DNA of 20,750 nt from NCBI RefSeq assembly GCF_000006405.1, contig NW_003200768.1:25196-45945 (forward strand). Reading direction: 5' to 3'. Each line of letters starts with the position of its first letter. Position 1 is the first letter of the stretch. Below are positions 1-8,909 of the stretch, in pieces. The notes under the pieces are model-generated. The model was not told where the DNA came from, searched no databases, and saw only the letters and a list, made by a program, of their open reading frames with translations. This DNA is from Perkinsus marinus ATCC 50983. Lineage: Eukaryota; Perkinsozoa; Perkinsida; Perkinsidae. A program made the translations under genes and the position numbers.

Positions 1-372
1 ATTTCTCCCGATGGGGCAACTATGCCACCCCAAGATATGCTCAAGTACAGTCAATTTCTCCCGATGGGACAACTATGCCACCTCAAGATAAGCCCTAGTA
101 CAGTCAATTTCTCCCGATGGGGCAACTATGCCACCCCAAGATATGCCCTAGTACAGTCAATTCCTCCCGATGGGGCAACTATGCCACCCCAAGATATGCC
201 CTAGTACAGTCAATTCCTCCCTATGGGGCAACTATGGCACCCATAGATATGCCCTAGTACAATCAATTTCCCTGGATGGGAGAAACTATGCCATCTCGAG
301 ATATGTCCAAGTTTAATCAATTGCTTCGAGGTACTCCTGTGGACAAATTGGCACAACCGAAATAACTCCGAG
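1..372. repeat. 53-bp tandem repeat array, decaying rightward
   Basis: A unit containing 'ctcccgatggggcaactatg' followed by 'ccaccccaagatatgcccta' begins at 1, 54, 107, 160, 213 and 266, an exact 53-bp spacing. A degraded copy begins at 320 (54-bp step) and fades near 372. The first five copies differ by a few bases each; the sixth and seventh are much more diverged. The array runs off the left edge, so its true length is unknown. The unit length is not a multiple of three and each frame is soon stopped, so it is not a repeated protein. It looks like minisatellite-type sequence. Confidence 0.95.
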
Positions 373-1700
373 TAGAACAAATCGCGAGAACCAATTTGGC
401 TCTTAGTAGGACTGAGTAGTGCACTCACAATCCTGAGATTCCACTAACTGCGGAACCTGCGATGTCACACACACATGTTGAAATAGCAAAAATGTCGTTC
501 ACGAGCCGCTGCGCTCCGTTTCGATTTCGACCAAACCTTTCGGGTGAGTTGCGCTGAGCGGACTCCGCTTTGCTGAGTAAGTGTTCTCATGTTTGCGATA
601 CACAGGGAATTTATGGATCGATGGAACTGGAGAACGTCGGAACGTGAGAGACATACCGAAAGGCCTGCCATGCCCTATACGCCTTACCGATTGTCCTTGG
701 AATGTGGATAGCAGTGTAATATCTCGATGTGCTACTCGGAACGTCAGATCTTTGGCAGACGAGTCTTGATACTCTGGCTCTTGCGTTGTTGAGTTCATGA
801 GTACATCATAAACGGGGCGGCATAAACTGGGATGGATAGAACTTTGCATGTCGGGATCGATCGGAGTAGCATCCCCAGTTTTGTAACTATGACTTCACCG
901 AGGTTGTTCTACACCGGGCATATTAGGATGTGTTCGTAGCTGCATTCTAAGCTTCTACGCAATGCAGGAATGCCAGACGAGACTGAAACTCGACACTATT
1001 CTGACAGTGGATCCCCTAGTTGGAAAGTCGTAATGTTAGACAGATGGAATCAAACTTGTGGATGTGTTTCAGGTAGTCCAAATTGAAACGTGAGTACCCC
1101 AATGCCCTAGTATCAACTAAGAAGCTCGGTAGGTGTGTAGTAACACAATCTCCTGTTGAAATTGGCAAGTGGATACCGGGCGCTGGTCGAATCATCAAAT
1201 TCCATCATGATCGGCTTGCATCTCCACCCGGTGGGGAGGCGGATGGTTCTAGGGCTGTCGTCGTGAGGGAAGCTAATTTCTCTATAGCAGTTGAGACCAA
1301 CCTGTTCAACGTTAGGAAGAGGCCGGAACATAAAATGGTAGGGCTTCAAAGCGTGTACGGGAATCTGAGTAATGACGGTTCAGCTCCGATCGGCTTTAGG
1401 GTCTGGTAGAGAGACAATGCTTCTTCAGAGAGACACTGCCCTGCGTGCTAAGATCACGTAGGCTAGACAAACTAGTAGGAGGTTACTACGCCCCGTCAAT
1501 CAAGTGTTATCTGCCCAATTTAGAACAAGCTCCTACGACAGTCCTACGTCTATCCTTTCGCCCCGATTCAACTTCTTGTCTGAGCTGTGAATGCCGACGT
1601 CATGCTATAGAAGTTTCCATGTGGGTAATGACTTTTGAGTGGAAGTGGACTGTTGCCCGCAGTAGCTAGGCCTTCAGTTTGGACATACATTAATGTCTCT
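373..1700. other. No gene recognised; upstream region of the SPX gene
   Basis: Open frames of 60-116 codons occur on both strands (for example 499-849 minus and 1083-1409 plus), but none shows a family motif, a convincing ATG start, or a splice-consistent continuation. A CpG-rich patch lies at about 500-560. The part next to 1701 presumably holds the promoter and 5' leader of the SPX gene, but I see no defined element in it. Confidence 0.5.
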
Positions 1701-2880
1701 ATGAGATTTGGTCGGAAACTTGCATTAGCCCTTCAAAACGATATCGAAGATGCCCCGTTCATCTCACATAAGCATTTGAAGGAGATACTCAGCCGACAGG
1801 TTCGCGAGATACGCTCCCTGAATGATACGGAAATTAAGGATTCCGAGGAGGCTCAATCAAGCAAAGAGGTAGGGAGACTCTGTTGTGGATGATGGAGCTT
1901 TCATCATCTCTCCACAGACCATTCGTATAATGGACGGTCACTTCTTTGCTACGATGGATTCAGACGTAGAGGCTATGCTTACCTATATTGGCACCAAACA
2001 GGAGGGTCTAGCCCGTGGCGTTGCAGCTTTAGTAGTTAGAGCTCAGCAAGCTGGCTTGATCGATCAGGACGGTCAACCACCTAATGCAATGTTCAGCTCC
2101 ACACTGTCTCAGGTAGTAAATGGACTCTGTCTCCATGCAAAGCTGATGCTGCTGCTGCCAGCTCAGCGATGATCGCAGAAGATTGTCATTTCAGGTATGC
2201 GTTGTGATGTCCCAGCTAGGGAGCTTACTGAGCGGGTATTTAGTGCAATGCGCCGCTTACTCCCAATTGACTATGATTTTGTCGGGATCATTGGCCTTGG
2301 CGGCGGATATGGCTCGCGAGTTAGAAGTTGTTACAGAGGAAGCTAATGAACTACTTTCTTATATTGACATTAACGTAGCTGGTATGCGGAAGCTACTCAA
2401 ACAGCATGATAAGCAAGTAATCCACTTAGAATGGTTATATGTGCCATAGAGACGTCTCAGATACCTGTGGAGTACCAAAAGAGGCCTATTGGATCGCCAA
2501 CATACATTCGTCATCATAGACTTCTCACTGATGGTGTTTTACGAGCTGTTACGGAGTTGAATAAAGTCAGAACCTCGATTGAGGGTCTCTTCCAAGTACT
2601 GGTCACAGAGTATTCGCATTAAACTCATTCCACATCTCTATAGGTGCTCCAAGCTGTAAATGCTCCTGGATTGGAACAGTTGGGCTCTTTGCCTGCTGCT
2701 CTTGCTGAAGTCCATCTGGGCTCTGAATGTGAACTTGTATTAAATCTACGGGCCAAGATACTCCTATCAAGACAGACTCCATCCACAGCAACCCCATCCC
2801 CTCTTGCATCCTCACCGCCACCTTACCCCTCACCTATGGGTAGTAAGATGTCCTCAGTGTACCCACCGTGCATCCACTAG
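1701..2880 (+). CDS. SPX-domain protein (SPX-only type)
   Basis: SPX domains bind inositol (pyro)phosphates and report phosphate status, often controlling phosphate transport or polyphosphate synthesis. The start MRFGRKLALALQ is the classical SPX N-terminus. Downstream come HFFATMDSDVEAML (the family's FF..LD.El helix) and LLSYIDINVAGMRKLLKQHDK, the core helix that carries the basic ligand-binding lysines (family pattern Y..LN..gfrKilKKhDK). Exons: 1701-1868, 1918-2112, 2162-2416, 2461-2595, 2644-2880, all joined in phase 0 by introns of 49, 49, 44 and 48 nt, giving about 329 residues. A further in-phase stop-free intron at 2195-2320 is possible (287 residues) and would give a more typical SPX helix. 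The C-terminus is a Ser/Pro-rich tail with no EXS, VTC, MFS or RING domain, so this is a stand-alone SPX protein. The third exon is the uncertain part. Confidence 0.82.
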
Positions 2881-2897
2881 GAATGGTTTCTAGCCCG

Positions 2898-2915
2898 AAT
2901 AATAATAATAATAAT
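2898..2915. repeat. (AAT)6 microsatellite
   Basis: Six perfect AAT triplets 17 bp after the SPX stop codon, in the presumed 3' untranslated region. Confidence 0.9.
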
Positions 2916-3369
2916 GCTCATGGCCTGCACAGGACGATGACCGTTGTGATAATAGTGAACTAATACCATCTTTTGTCTCAATGCATTCTCGACACTAGAA
3001 ACCCAGTTGTGTTGTTAGGCAGGGTTGCCATGTAGTGAATGCCACGGTTGTAGAATGCGTTGGTACCATATAGCATGATGTCGGGACGAAGACTTCGATT
3101 CGTAATTGTGACTCATTTTGCGTCTTCAAAATATATTCACATCTGTTCTGTGTCATGCATGAGATACGGTTCATACAATATTTGTATAGTGCTAGATCTC
3201 ACTGGTTGTGTTCGATCAATTACCAAGTCTACCCCTCTGATTGACAAATGAGGGATAACAGTAACATATATGCATTCAGATTACTGCAACACATTTAAGA
3301 AACATAATGATATGAACAGGAATAGTATGAAGTATATCTGTGAAGCATTGCTAATGGTGATACTAAGAG
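2916..3369. other. Convergent 3' spacer between SPX and cornichon genes
   Basis: About 450 bp between two stop codons facing each other. No splice-consistent coding exon, RNA gene or clear repeat is visible. It should hold both 3' untranslated regions. Confidence 0.6.
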
Positions 3370-4072
3370 TTAATGATGAGGACCGAACAGAGTGTACTTC
3401 GAGTCGATACCATACGCTACGATCGATTGGACAAGCCTGAACACTAGATAGACGAAAAGGACGACATATAAGACCAGACGGAAGGCACTCCTGAAGAAGA
3501 TGATGATGATATATCCATGCGTCACTCAATCGTTTAATAATGTTATTACCAATTCTTGTGGTGCTCAAGCTTCTTTCCTTTGAACAGGAGCGTGCTATCA
3601 AAGAGGTATCTGTGAATCATAGAGTTGGAGATCCCAGAGTAAAGTGAGCCATCCTACCGCCGTGTGTAGTACTCCCTCAGCATGACCGCAGTGAAGGGTA
3701 CGAACACAAGCAATCCTATCCAATCGAAGGCGCAGAGAAGAAGTATTGCTGTTGCCACTATTAATGCAAACTCATAACGGGCCGCCTGAACGATATGATA
3801 AACTTAAACCAATGAAGAGTCGTTACCTGATTAGCTGTGTTGCAAAAATCAACAGGATTCGTGTAGTCACTCTCTAGGTCTCCGAATTCCCCCAACTGAG
3901 AATATCACATCTCTACTAAGGTGCTCCCAGTGCTACTCAAGGGGCACCGCTGCGACAAAGCGTTATTCCCCTAGTGTATTATTACCATGTATACTGTTAT
4001 GCATACGAGAGCGCATGTCGTGATGAACAGCGCCACATAAGCCCAGCTGTAAAGAAAGGCGTAGAATATCAT
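3370..4072 (-). CDS. Cornichon/Erv14 family ER cargo receptor
   Basis: Cornichon proteins are small membrane proteins that load transmembrane cargo into COPII vesicles at the ER. Exons on the minus strand: 4072-3986, 3895-3827, 3785-3658, 3609-3550, 3490-3370, with introns of 90, 41, 48 and 59 nt; the 465 spliced nt encode 154 residues, the usual family size. An N-terminal membrane helix (MIFYAFLYSWAYVALFITT) leads into DLESDYTNPVDFCNTANQ, the diagnostic cornichon motif (family: DLe.DyiNPidlCn.lN). A second helix (LIVATAILLLCAFDWIGLL) follows, then YLFDSTLLFKGKKLEHHK, the family's 'lyDatelfk..hk' stretch, then a third hydrophobic helix and a short tail. All phases agree. The first intron is longer than the others but restores the motif precisely. 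It converges with the SPX gene. Confidence 0.93.
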
Positions 4073-4550
4073 GCTAAACAACCTTGAACAAACATGATGT
4101 TAACGGTGACAGGTCTATGATGATCACTAGCTACTGTGTACTCTATTGACACCTAGCATCTCCCCAATACCTTGTACAGAACGGGAAATTCCTGCCAAAT
4201 TACTAGTCGCCCGAAGATCCACATCCCATAACATCATTCCCGCGCAAGTTCTACACCCGGCGCCTGCAGTTTTAAAATTGCGACCACGCGCAATCGCCCA
4301 ATCTTTGTATTAGTCGCCTTCTTCTTCGTGTTCGATGAGGTAGTACATAAACGCACGTCATGTGGGTTTTTCTTCGCCTTCAGTTGGTTTGTCTTAGGAC
4401 TCTTGGCAGATTGCGTCGTGTAGGCAGGTATTGGACTCTATCCGAGGCTGCTGCTGCTGTTTGCGAATAGGCGATATTCCCAGGTGGAACAGGAATACTC
4501 TACAGCAGTATAGGACTCTTCATCGTTGTAACAACGGTGCTCTGGCTTAG
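4073..4550. other. Intergenic region upstream of cornichon
   Basis: Lies between the cornichon start and a small plus-strand candidate gene, so it should contain two divergent promoters. A short inverted repeat ATTGCG-ACCACG-CGCAAT sits in a CpG-rich patch near 4276-4295. Open frames here have no family match. An upstream cornichon leader exon ending near 4180 would be possible but is not needed. Confidence 0.45.
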
Positions 4551-4791
4551 ATGGAGGACGCCGCTCTAGATTCTAACGATGACCAAGGCTTTCGAATCAT
4601 CAAGTGGCAACGCACGAGATCCGTAGCGAGAAGGGAATCCTTTGTGGATGTGAGTAGCACCGAGGATGGCATTCTTGTACAGGGGTAGCACTCAGGATGA
4701 GGATACAATACAGGCTTTGGATCAACTGTCATTCTGGCTATTGTGGGATTGTACAAATATCGACATTGCAATAATCTTATTGCATGCTTAA
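4551..4791 (+). CDS. Small candidate protein of unknown function (64 aa)
   Basis: An ATG at 4551 opens 33 codons to 4649, followed by a GTGAGT donor. A 46-nt intron (4650-4695, ending CTCAG) joins in phase 0 to 31 codons and TAA at 4789-4791. The product begins MEDAALDSNDDQGF, continues with a basic patch (KWQRTRSVARRES), then an acidic join and a short hydrophobic C-terminus (FWLLWDC ... IAIILLHA), as might suit a small peripheral or tail-anchored protein. I do not recognise a family. Support is the canonical splice pair and phase agreement only. Earlier exons upstream of 4551 are possible because an AG immediately precedes the ATG. Confidence 0.4.
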
Positions 4792-5004
4792 CAATACACC
4801 TTGGGCTTTAGGAGTAGTACTAGGTTGATGATCACTACGCAGAGCACGTTTCATTTGTAAGGCTTCCATCTGGAGGCGATTAATTCCACACCTGGGCGGC
4901 TGGCGATACCATCTCCTCCCTTTCTGAGTCCGCTGTTGAATCCACGTCATCATCCTACTCATTATCTTTGGCCTGCTGGCAATGGCACATGTTCTAGACC
5001 TCAT
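4777..5004 (-). CDS. Small basic candidate protein of unknown function (75 aa)
   Basis: A single uninterrupted frame starts with ATG at 5004 and ends with TAA at 4777. The product is strongly basic and rich in Arg, Gln and Met (for example RPKIMSRMMTWIQQRTQKGR and RLQMEALQMKRALR). This composition is seen in small mitochondrial ribosomal or organelle proteins, but no family is recognised. Its 3' end overlaps the last 15 nt of the plus-strand candidate 4551-4791. Its 5' end lies 118 bp from the start of the divergent CCHC gene, so the two could share a promoter. It could also be a chance frame. Confidence 0.35.
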   Translation of the reverse strand: MRSRTCAIASRPKIMSRMMTWIQQRTQKGRRWYRQPPRCGINRLQMEALQMKRALRSDHQPSTTPKAQGVLLSMQ

Positions 5005-5121
5005 GCTATGGGTTTGGGTTGAGGGGAGAATATTGGGCTCATTATAACACAGTAAGATGCACTGTAAACATTCTTTCTCAATAGAGTTGTCTCCAATGAT
5101 AGTTGATAGTAGGTTATATCA

Positions 5122-6594
5122 ATGTCTGATCCCTCTCGTCAAGTCAATGATCTACCAATCTCCCTATCATCTGCCACTTCCTCCTCTTCCAGCTCTCTAC
5201 TAGAGAACCTATCCTACGATGATGATGTTGCTCATGAAGCTCTGGTACGTGGTCTCTTCCCCTCTACCACTACTACCGAGGGGGAGAGTGAGCCTTGTAG
5301 TAATAATGAGACTAGTGATTCGAGGACAGCTACTGGTCGTACACCTACCGAGGACCCAACCCCATATGAAGGCACTCGGAGTACTCTAACGACAAGTACC
5401 ACTGAGTCACATGTATCAGTTTCATCTGGGGAGGTGGCGGAACATACTGGTCAACTGCCCTATCTTGCTGCTTATCTTCGTAAACATCCAGATGCCTCGC
5501 ACTTTACCAAGCAACACACGTCATCAAGCGGCCGTCGTAGTGGTGGAGGAAGATACTGGGAAAAGCCTGCTGATAAGACAGTATGTTGGGTATGTCTAGG
5601 GTCTCATGATTCTAGTGTATGCTCGAGGAAGAGATGCTTTAGATGTGCTCAGGAGGGTCATGGATCAGCCGAATGTAGCAGTACGAAGTGGTGTACTATC
5701 TGCCGTAAACAAGGTCATGATACAGCACAGGCATGTCCAACAGCCGCTTATCGTACATCTCTTGACCCTGCGTATTACACTAGTCTGACCTGCATGGTCT
5801 GCGGGCAGAAGGGGCATCCCCTATGCGGTCCCCACTCACGACTATTGGACTCTACGAGAGTATCAACAACAATGACAACAACAAACGGCAACACTTGGAG
5901 AGAGGAGTCCACTATTAGAGTCCATGATAGTCGTGAGTATGCTGGACGTAATAGTAGTGGTAGAAGGAGAGGAAGCCGTTCACGCAGTAGGGAGAGACGA
6001 TCTCGTCATCATCATTACCGACCCGATGACGACTATCGGCCAGTATCGTCACCTCACCGCGATTGGGATCGTGATGTTCGAGGGGGTGGTGGCTTTGACA
6101 TAGATAGAGCGAGATATGAGTATCCCCCCAATACCCCTCCACCATCATCGCGATATCATGCATACCAACAATATTCCTCTTCCCCTAGCGATCCATACCC
6201 TCGTGGTGCGACTAGGGTGAATGCTCCTACGACCCCTGGTAGTTACTCTCGAGGGGGCTCTAGCCGTTTGAGAGGGAGTAGTCGGGAATACACTATGCGT
6301 GAGGGTGATCGAAGGAGTAGTTCGGGTTCGAGTCGGGATGCCCCTCCATCCTACCACCAACATCAATACGACAATTACCATCGTACTAGAGATTTAGTAC
6401 CTTCTCCACGGAGGGATTATAATCGTTATGATGGTCACAGTGTTGGCATATCCAATATGGGGAGAGGAGGGAGCGAGCCGTATACTCGTCCTACCCCACC
6501 TCCATCCCAGGTACACTATCGTTATCAACAACAACAACAACAAGTTCAACATCTGCCGCCAACAGGTCAAAGTAGATATGCTTGGCGATACTAG
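5122..6594 (+). CDS. CCHC zinc-knuckle protein, AIR/ZCCHC7-like, with RS/RG-rich tail
   Basis: A single 490-codon frame with ATG at 5122, no intron. Residues 1-130 are Ser/Thr/Glu-rich and probably disordered. RYWEKPADKTV precedes four zinc knuckles at about residues 155-235: CWVCLGSHDSSVC, CFRCAQEGHGSAEC (canonical CX2CX4HX4C), CTICRKQGHDTAQAC and CMVCGQKGHPLCG. The order and the 'RYW ... CWVC' lead-in resemble eukaryotic multi-knuckle proteins of the AIR1/2-ZCCHC7 group, RNA-binding subunits of the nuclear TRAMP exosome adaptor; this assignment is inference. The tail (about 270-490) holds an SR-type stretch (RRRGSRSRSRERRSR), many Arg/Gly/Tyr/Pro dipeptides and a poly-Gln run near 470, typical of RNA-granule proteins. 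The absence of introns contrasts sharply with its neighbours. Confidence 0.85.
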   Translation: MSDPSRQVNDLPISLSSATSSSSSSLLENLSYDDDVAHEALVRGLFPSTTTTEGESEPCSNNETSDSRTATGRTPTEDPTPYEGTRSTLTTSTTESHVSVSSGEVAEHTGQLPYLAAYLRKHPDASHFTKQHTSSSGRRSGGGRYWEKPADKTVCWVCLGSHDSSVCSRKRCFRCAQEGHGSAECSSTKWCTICRKQGHDTAQACPTAAYRTSLDPAYYTSLTCMVCGQKGHPLCGPHSRLLDSTRVSTTMTTTNGNTWREESTIRVHDSREYAGRNSSGRRRGSRSRSRERRSRHHHYRPDDDYRPVSSPHRDWDRDVRGGGGFDIDRARYEYPPNTPPPSSRYHAYQQYSSSPSDPYPRGATRVNAPTTPGSYSRGGSSRLRGSSREYTMREGDRRSSSGSSRDAPPSYHQHQYDNYHRTRDLVPSPRRDYNRYDGHSVGISNMGRGGSEPYTRPTPPPSQVHYRYQQQQQQVQHLPPTGQSRYAWRY

Positions 6595-6989
6595 TAGAAC
6601 CGAGATAGAATGCTTGTAGAATGATGTGAAGATTTTATCCCTAATCTGACTACTAAATATCAGTGAAGGGATCTCCTATTGCTGGACGACGACCGTTGAT
6701 TAGTACGCTCAGTAGTGGATGTACATTGGCATACGAATTGTATTGTGTTGGGTGAAATCAGTGAATCACAATGACGAAATATCGGATAGAGTGAGATTGT
6801 GTAACTACATGGTCATCTGTTTTACCCTAGGCATTATGCTGTTCAGGCAGCATAATGAAGCGTGACTGTGCACTAACACGAGAGATCGTTGCCTACAGGA
6901 AAGCGCAGTGATGATAGCAGTTATCAATGTTGAATTGTACGAGGAATATCGCAAGGAACATATACCAAGAGGAATATTCTACATAGAAG
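6595..6989. other. Convergent 3' spacer between CCHC and carrier genes
   Basis: About 395 bp between two facing stop codons. No exon is apparent. It contains the perfect hairpin listed separately at 6832-6857. Confidence 0.6.
6832..6857. repeat. Perfect 10-bp inverted repeat (hairpin) in a convergent 3' region
   Basis: CATTATGCTG at 6832-6841 is followed by the loop TTCAGG and the exact reverse complement CAGCATAATG at 6848-6857. It lies 238 bp after the CCHC stop and 133 bp before the carrier stop, so transcripts from either side could carry it. It may mark 3' end formation or mRNA stability, but the sequence alone does not show function. Confidence 0.85.
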
Positions 6990-7853
6990 CTATTCAATAT
7001 TAGCAAGGGTGGAGTTTAGAAAGCTGAACAAGGCAAGATAGACCCCATTACTGGGGGCAACATGCAGTAGCCTCAACAGGGAACCTCTAAGGAATCCCCT
7101 AGCACCACCCTCAGCGTGGATTGATCGTATGACGCTAGATATAGCCGGTGTTCCCTCACTCATCGGCGTGGTGACGACTCTAGTCTTCACGACATCCATC
7201 GGGTTCGTGAGTACAGCCGCTATCGATCCTGACAGTGTTCCAGCTGCTAGATGGACCCACGGTCCAGTAGATCCATCATTGCTTCTCTTAGTCTCAACTC
7301 GGTGGGTAATAGTCTCGAAAGCTGTCCATTGGATGATCCCAAAGGGGATGTCATGCAGAATGGTCTGAGCTACGAACACTCGGCCATTGATGAAGCCCAG
7401 TGGTGATCTGAGCGTTGAGAATTCGATACAGATTAGCAACCTCCTGCAGTACTACTTGATAGTCGATCGCAGGGCAACTCTAAGGTTCTCATATCGACCT
7501 GTCTGCATCCTCTGCTTGAGTACCTCCATTGGGAGACGAATGCACGCACCAGTCATCTCAGCTAGAGCCCCAGAAATGCCTGTTATGAGAAGTGGGTGCT
7601 GATTTGCGAGCATCGAGCCAGAAAAAGATCTCCGATAGAACTGATATGATGTCATATACAGAGACTGGTATGGAACATAGAGCACCAGCTTGGGTAGTAG
7701 ACCACGATAGAGTGTGGTCAGGGTCACAGGGCCACGCCGAATGACACCAGCCTGTACACGGCATTTCAAGGTATCTGCCGGATACAGGAGGCACTTGGTA
7801 AACATGGATGCCCCAGCTGCCGCTATCGGGGTGGTCGGAGATAGTATATCCAT
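6990..7853 (-). CDS. Mitochondrial carrier, S-adenosylmethionine-carrier-like (SLC25A26 type)
   Basis: Mitochondrial carriers have three repeats of two membrane helices, each repeat with a Px[DE]xx[KR] signature after its first helix. Exons 7853-7456 and 7407-6990 are joined by a 48-nt intron (phase 2), giving 271 residues. All three signatures are present: PADTLKCRVQ, PMEVLKQRMQ and PMDVVKTRVV. The second repeat's 'CIRLPMEVLKQRMQ' and the third repeat's 'DIPFGIIQWTAFE' resemble the SAM carrier group (IR.P.EV.KQR and iPFs..Q...E), which exchanges SAM and S-adenosylhomocysteine across the inner membrane. Substrate is inferred from these local similarities only. The open frame extends to 7889 but its first ATG is at 7853, just ahead of the first helix, and a stop lies upstream at 7905-7907. 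Confidence 0.88.
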
Positions 7854-8054
7854 GAAAGCGTGAGACAGAGCCAAGATACTTGTCAACACACATAACCCCC
7901 TACACTAATGATAACACAATACCATCAAGCCATCAAATAGAGCCAGCAAGTCATGCTAAAAGAAGGATAGCACGGTGGTTTCATATGGTGACATTCAGCT
8001 TACCCGGCTATTGGGTAGAAATAACTACTGTACGCGTATCACTCCAGTTGTTAT

Positions 8055-8508
8055 CTATGCCTCTTCTGACAACGCTCCCCGAAGATCATGGCAACCGGGT
8101 GTAAACAGCCCTTGACTGTCACAGGGAGCTGGCCGGTGTGATAAGGTACCTACCCCAGTTCACACTCAGAGGATGCTTCCTCAAACCAATGACCAGGTAG
8201 GGCTCTGAGAAGATATCGTTTGGTCAGATATCACTACGTATGTCCATGTCCTCTCAATGCAGGAAGAGACAGGGCCGCGAGCATACCGCTGAGAAGCCTG
8301 TTTAGTGCGAGGCTTCAAAACGTCAATCAATTTATCAAGATGACTGACATTGAATCATCTCCTTATCTTGCAGATAACAGCTGCCACATTCCCCTACGTC
8401 GGGTTGACAATGATTAGTTACTCATTGAGCATTCTCGACTTCCTCCTACTCGAATACTATGAAAGCCTCAGCATTCTGTGCACTAATAACATTATTAAAG
8501 CCTGCCAT
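8055..8508 (-). CDS. Four-exon small protein of unknown function (89 aa)
   Basis: Exons 8508-8450, 8343-8238, 8202-8154 and 8110-8055 join in consistent phases (introns 106, 35 and 43 nt) into one frame from ATG to TAG. Readable stretches are MAGFNNVISAQNAEAFIVF, HLDKLIDVLKPRTKQASQRY, TYPYLVIGLRKHPLSVNW and PGCHDLRGALSEEA. It is mildly basic with no obvious membrane helix or signal peptide, in the size range of small mitochondrial complex subunits. No family is recognised and no function is claimed. It lies between the carrier and desaturase genes, all on the same strand. The 106-nt first intron could hide another exon, and more exons upstream are possible. Confidence 0.5.
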
Positions 8509-8909
8509 ATAGGACTTGCTTTAAGCCCTCGAATGTCCCGCGATACTACCAGATGACATCGGTTCGTTGGTTGGCCTATGATAAAGGCTAGTAGTGACTC
8601 TGGCAGTACCTATGCAAATCATACGAACTCAGTAGCAATCTAGAAGAATATCGTTATCACCACTATTATAATCATCCTCACCTGTGTTACTTTATTGGTA
8701 CCCTCTCGAGCGCAGTTCGTACGGGCTGTGGTGATACACCTCTCGGTGTAGCTATCGTGCCCTCCTTCCCTTGCCGCCTGTCAGCCTGGACCCGTTAAAG
8801 GAGCCCTTGAAAGTCGATCGCCATTGTTAGAGGAAACAGCAAATAAAGCTATTGAACGCCATTGAGCGCGTGGATCGTTCGATGTGATGATGGAGCGAGA
8901 TTCTCTGCA
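8509..8909. other. Intergenic region between small gene and desaturase
   Basis: About 400 bp upstream of the small minus-strand gene and downstream of the desaturase stop. No splice-consistent coding continuation, RNA gene or strong repeat is visible. Confidence 0.5.

Noticed and set aside
1-320. Regular array at the left edge considered as a CRISPR
   Set aside because: The full 53-bp unit repeats head to tail with no unique spacers, and the surrounding genes are eukaryotic.
499-849. 116-codon minus-strand open frame near the repeat array
   Set aside because: No family motif and no splice continuation; both strands are open here, which is typical of a CpG-rich stretch and not of a gene.
1083-1409. 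108-codon plus-strand open frame
   Set aside because: It lacks an early ATG, shows no domain motif, and such lengths occur by chance on several frames in this window.
3281-3601. 106-codon minus-strand open frame in the cornichon region
   Set aside because: It runs in the wrong frame across a real intron; the cornichon exons 3609-3550 and 3490-3370 explain the sequence.
8127-8200. Plus-strand frame reading GELAGVIRYLPQFTLRG, resembling the ADP/ATP carrier 'GNLANVIRYFP' motif
   Set aside because: No other carrier signatures could be joined to it in phase. The opposite strand of the same bases gives a four-exon, phase-consistent gene (8055-8508), so this is an antisense shadow.
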